Assembly: GCA_900557255.1 (NCBI GenBank)
Contig: USSA01000011.1
Coordinates: 1 to 34,051 of the forward strand
Direction of reading: 5' to 3'
DNA: 34,051 nt
Source: an uncultured Prevotella sp.
GTDB taxonomy: Bacteria; Bacteroidota; Bacteroidia; Bacteroidales; Bacteroidaceae
In this document: positions 33,798-34,051 of the stretch, piece by piece
Layout: every line of letters starts with the position of its first letter
Position numbering within the stretch: position 1 is the first letter of the stretch
Position numbers and translations under genes: made by a program
The notes under the pieces: model-generated
Databases searched by the model: none
What the model saw: the letters and a program-made list of their open reading frames with translations, nothing else
What the model was told of the DNA's origin: nothing

Positions 33798-34051
33798 GTA
33801 TGCTCGGCATGAGCTTATTCTAATGGGTGCAAGTCCCTAACGAGCCCTAATAGCGGGAATCGTATAGCCAATAGCAAGGGTGTCCATCGTGAGGTGGAAT
33901 CTGAAAGAAGCTGGCGGCAAACATCTGACCTAACGCACAGAAACTTCATACAAGGCATTTGACCATGGATGAGATTGCAAGACAAATCAAAGTCCCATAG
34001 CTATTCGGAATGGTTGGTGTAAATGAAGTGGGTATAAGATGGAAAGAATAA
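33798..34051 (+). mobile_element. Group II intron, bacterial class C type, 5' part
   Basis: The 5' end reads GTATGCTCGGCATGAGC, matching position by position the GTGCGCCCGGCATGGG type start of bacterial class C introns as I remember them. Conserved domain I segments follow in order: GGGTGCAAGTCCC, AGCAAGGGTGTCC, GTGAGGTGGAATCTGAA, GAAGCTGGCGGCAAA and AACTTCATACAAGGC. The intron starts three bases after a perfect terminator stem, the preferred target of class C introns. The reverse transcriptase/maturase gene and the 3' end lie beyond the window. Confidence 0.85.

Noticed and set aside
33963..34051. Start of the intron maturase gene
   Set aside because: The short frame from the ATG near 33966 meets a stop within about 12 codons, and this part matches intron RNA structure. 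The maturase should start further downstream, outside the window.

Overview
The window looks like part of a Bacteroidota chromosome, most probably Prevotellaceae (Prevotella/Segatella-like). The evidence is a SusC/SusD pair, many Cys-lipoprotein signals, TAnnTTTG-type -7 promoter boxes, A-rich leaders without Shine-Dalgarno sequences, and NVEALA-type small proteins. No rRNA, tRNA or CRISPR array was seen. This was read by eye with no database search, so family names rest on motifs and domain order.

Left block (1-7910, minus strand): an RND efflux operon in the order TolC-like outer-membrane protein, lipid-anchored adaptor, RND permease A, RND permease B. Permease B stops at 700 residues, inside its second periplasmic loop. 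The 176 bases beyond its stop are very AT-rich and read open to the window edge with an unrelated peptide, so a rearrangement or assembly junction is suspected.

Second block (7969-14617, minus strand): a compact AT-rich locus. In transcription order it holds a Cys-rich NVEALA-type peptide that has lost its leader, a beta-propeller lipoprotein, an intact NVEALA-type peptide, a second propeller lipoprotein, a thioredoxin-like CxxC lipoprotein, a transglutaminase-like/discoidin lipoprotein, and an O-antigen-ligase-type membrane protein with a C-terminal TPR-like region. This is the best candidate here for an undescribed system: secreted Cys-rich peptides with dedicated surface and periplasmic partners. 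It abuts the next block with only 6 bases between stop and start codon, exactly where the first peptide gene lost its 5' end.

Third block (14624-33668): an arabinose-glycan utilisation locus. A minus-strand operon encodes GH97, GH43 and GH127 enzymes. Divergent from it is a GH127/GH146-type beta-L-arabinofuranosidase, followed by SusC, SusD, a DUF4859-like lipoprotein, a BACON/HExxH metalloprotease-like/DUF4859 lipoprotein and a small unknown secreted protein. Three promoters (GH97, GH146-type, SusC) share one operator architecture: a 15+15 bp inverted repeat, a further half-site 21 bp away, and an identical 43-base gap to the -7 box. This defines a regulon. Several beta-L-arabinofuranosidase-type enzymes plus a protease suggest that arabinosylated plant glycoproteins could be the target, which is inference.

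Right edge (33669-34051): a strong terminator-type hairpin, directly followed by the 5' end of a group II intron of bacterial class C type. Insertion just after a terminator stem is the classic site of that class. The intron runs off the window.
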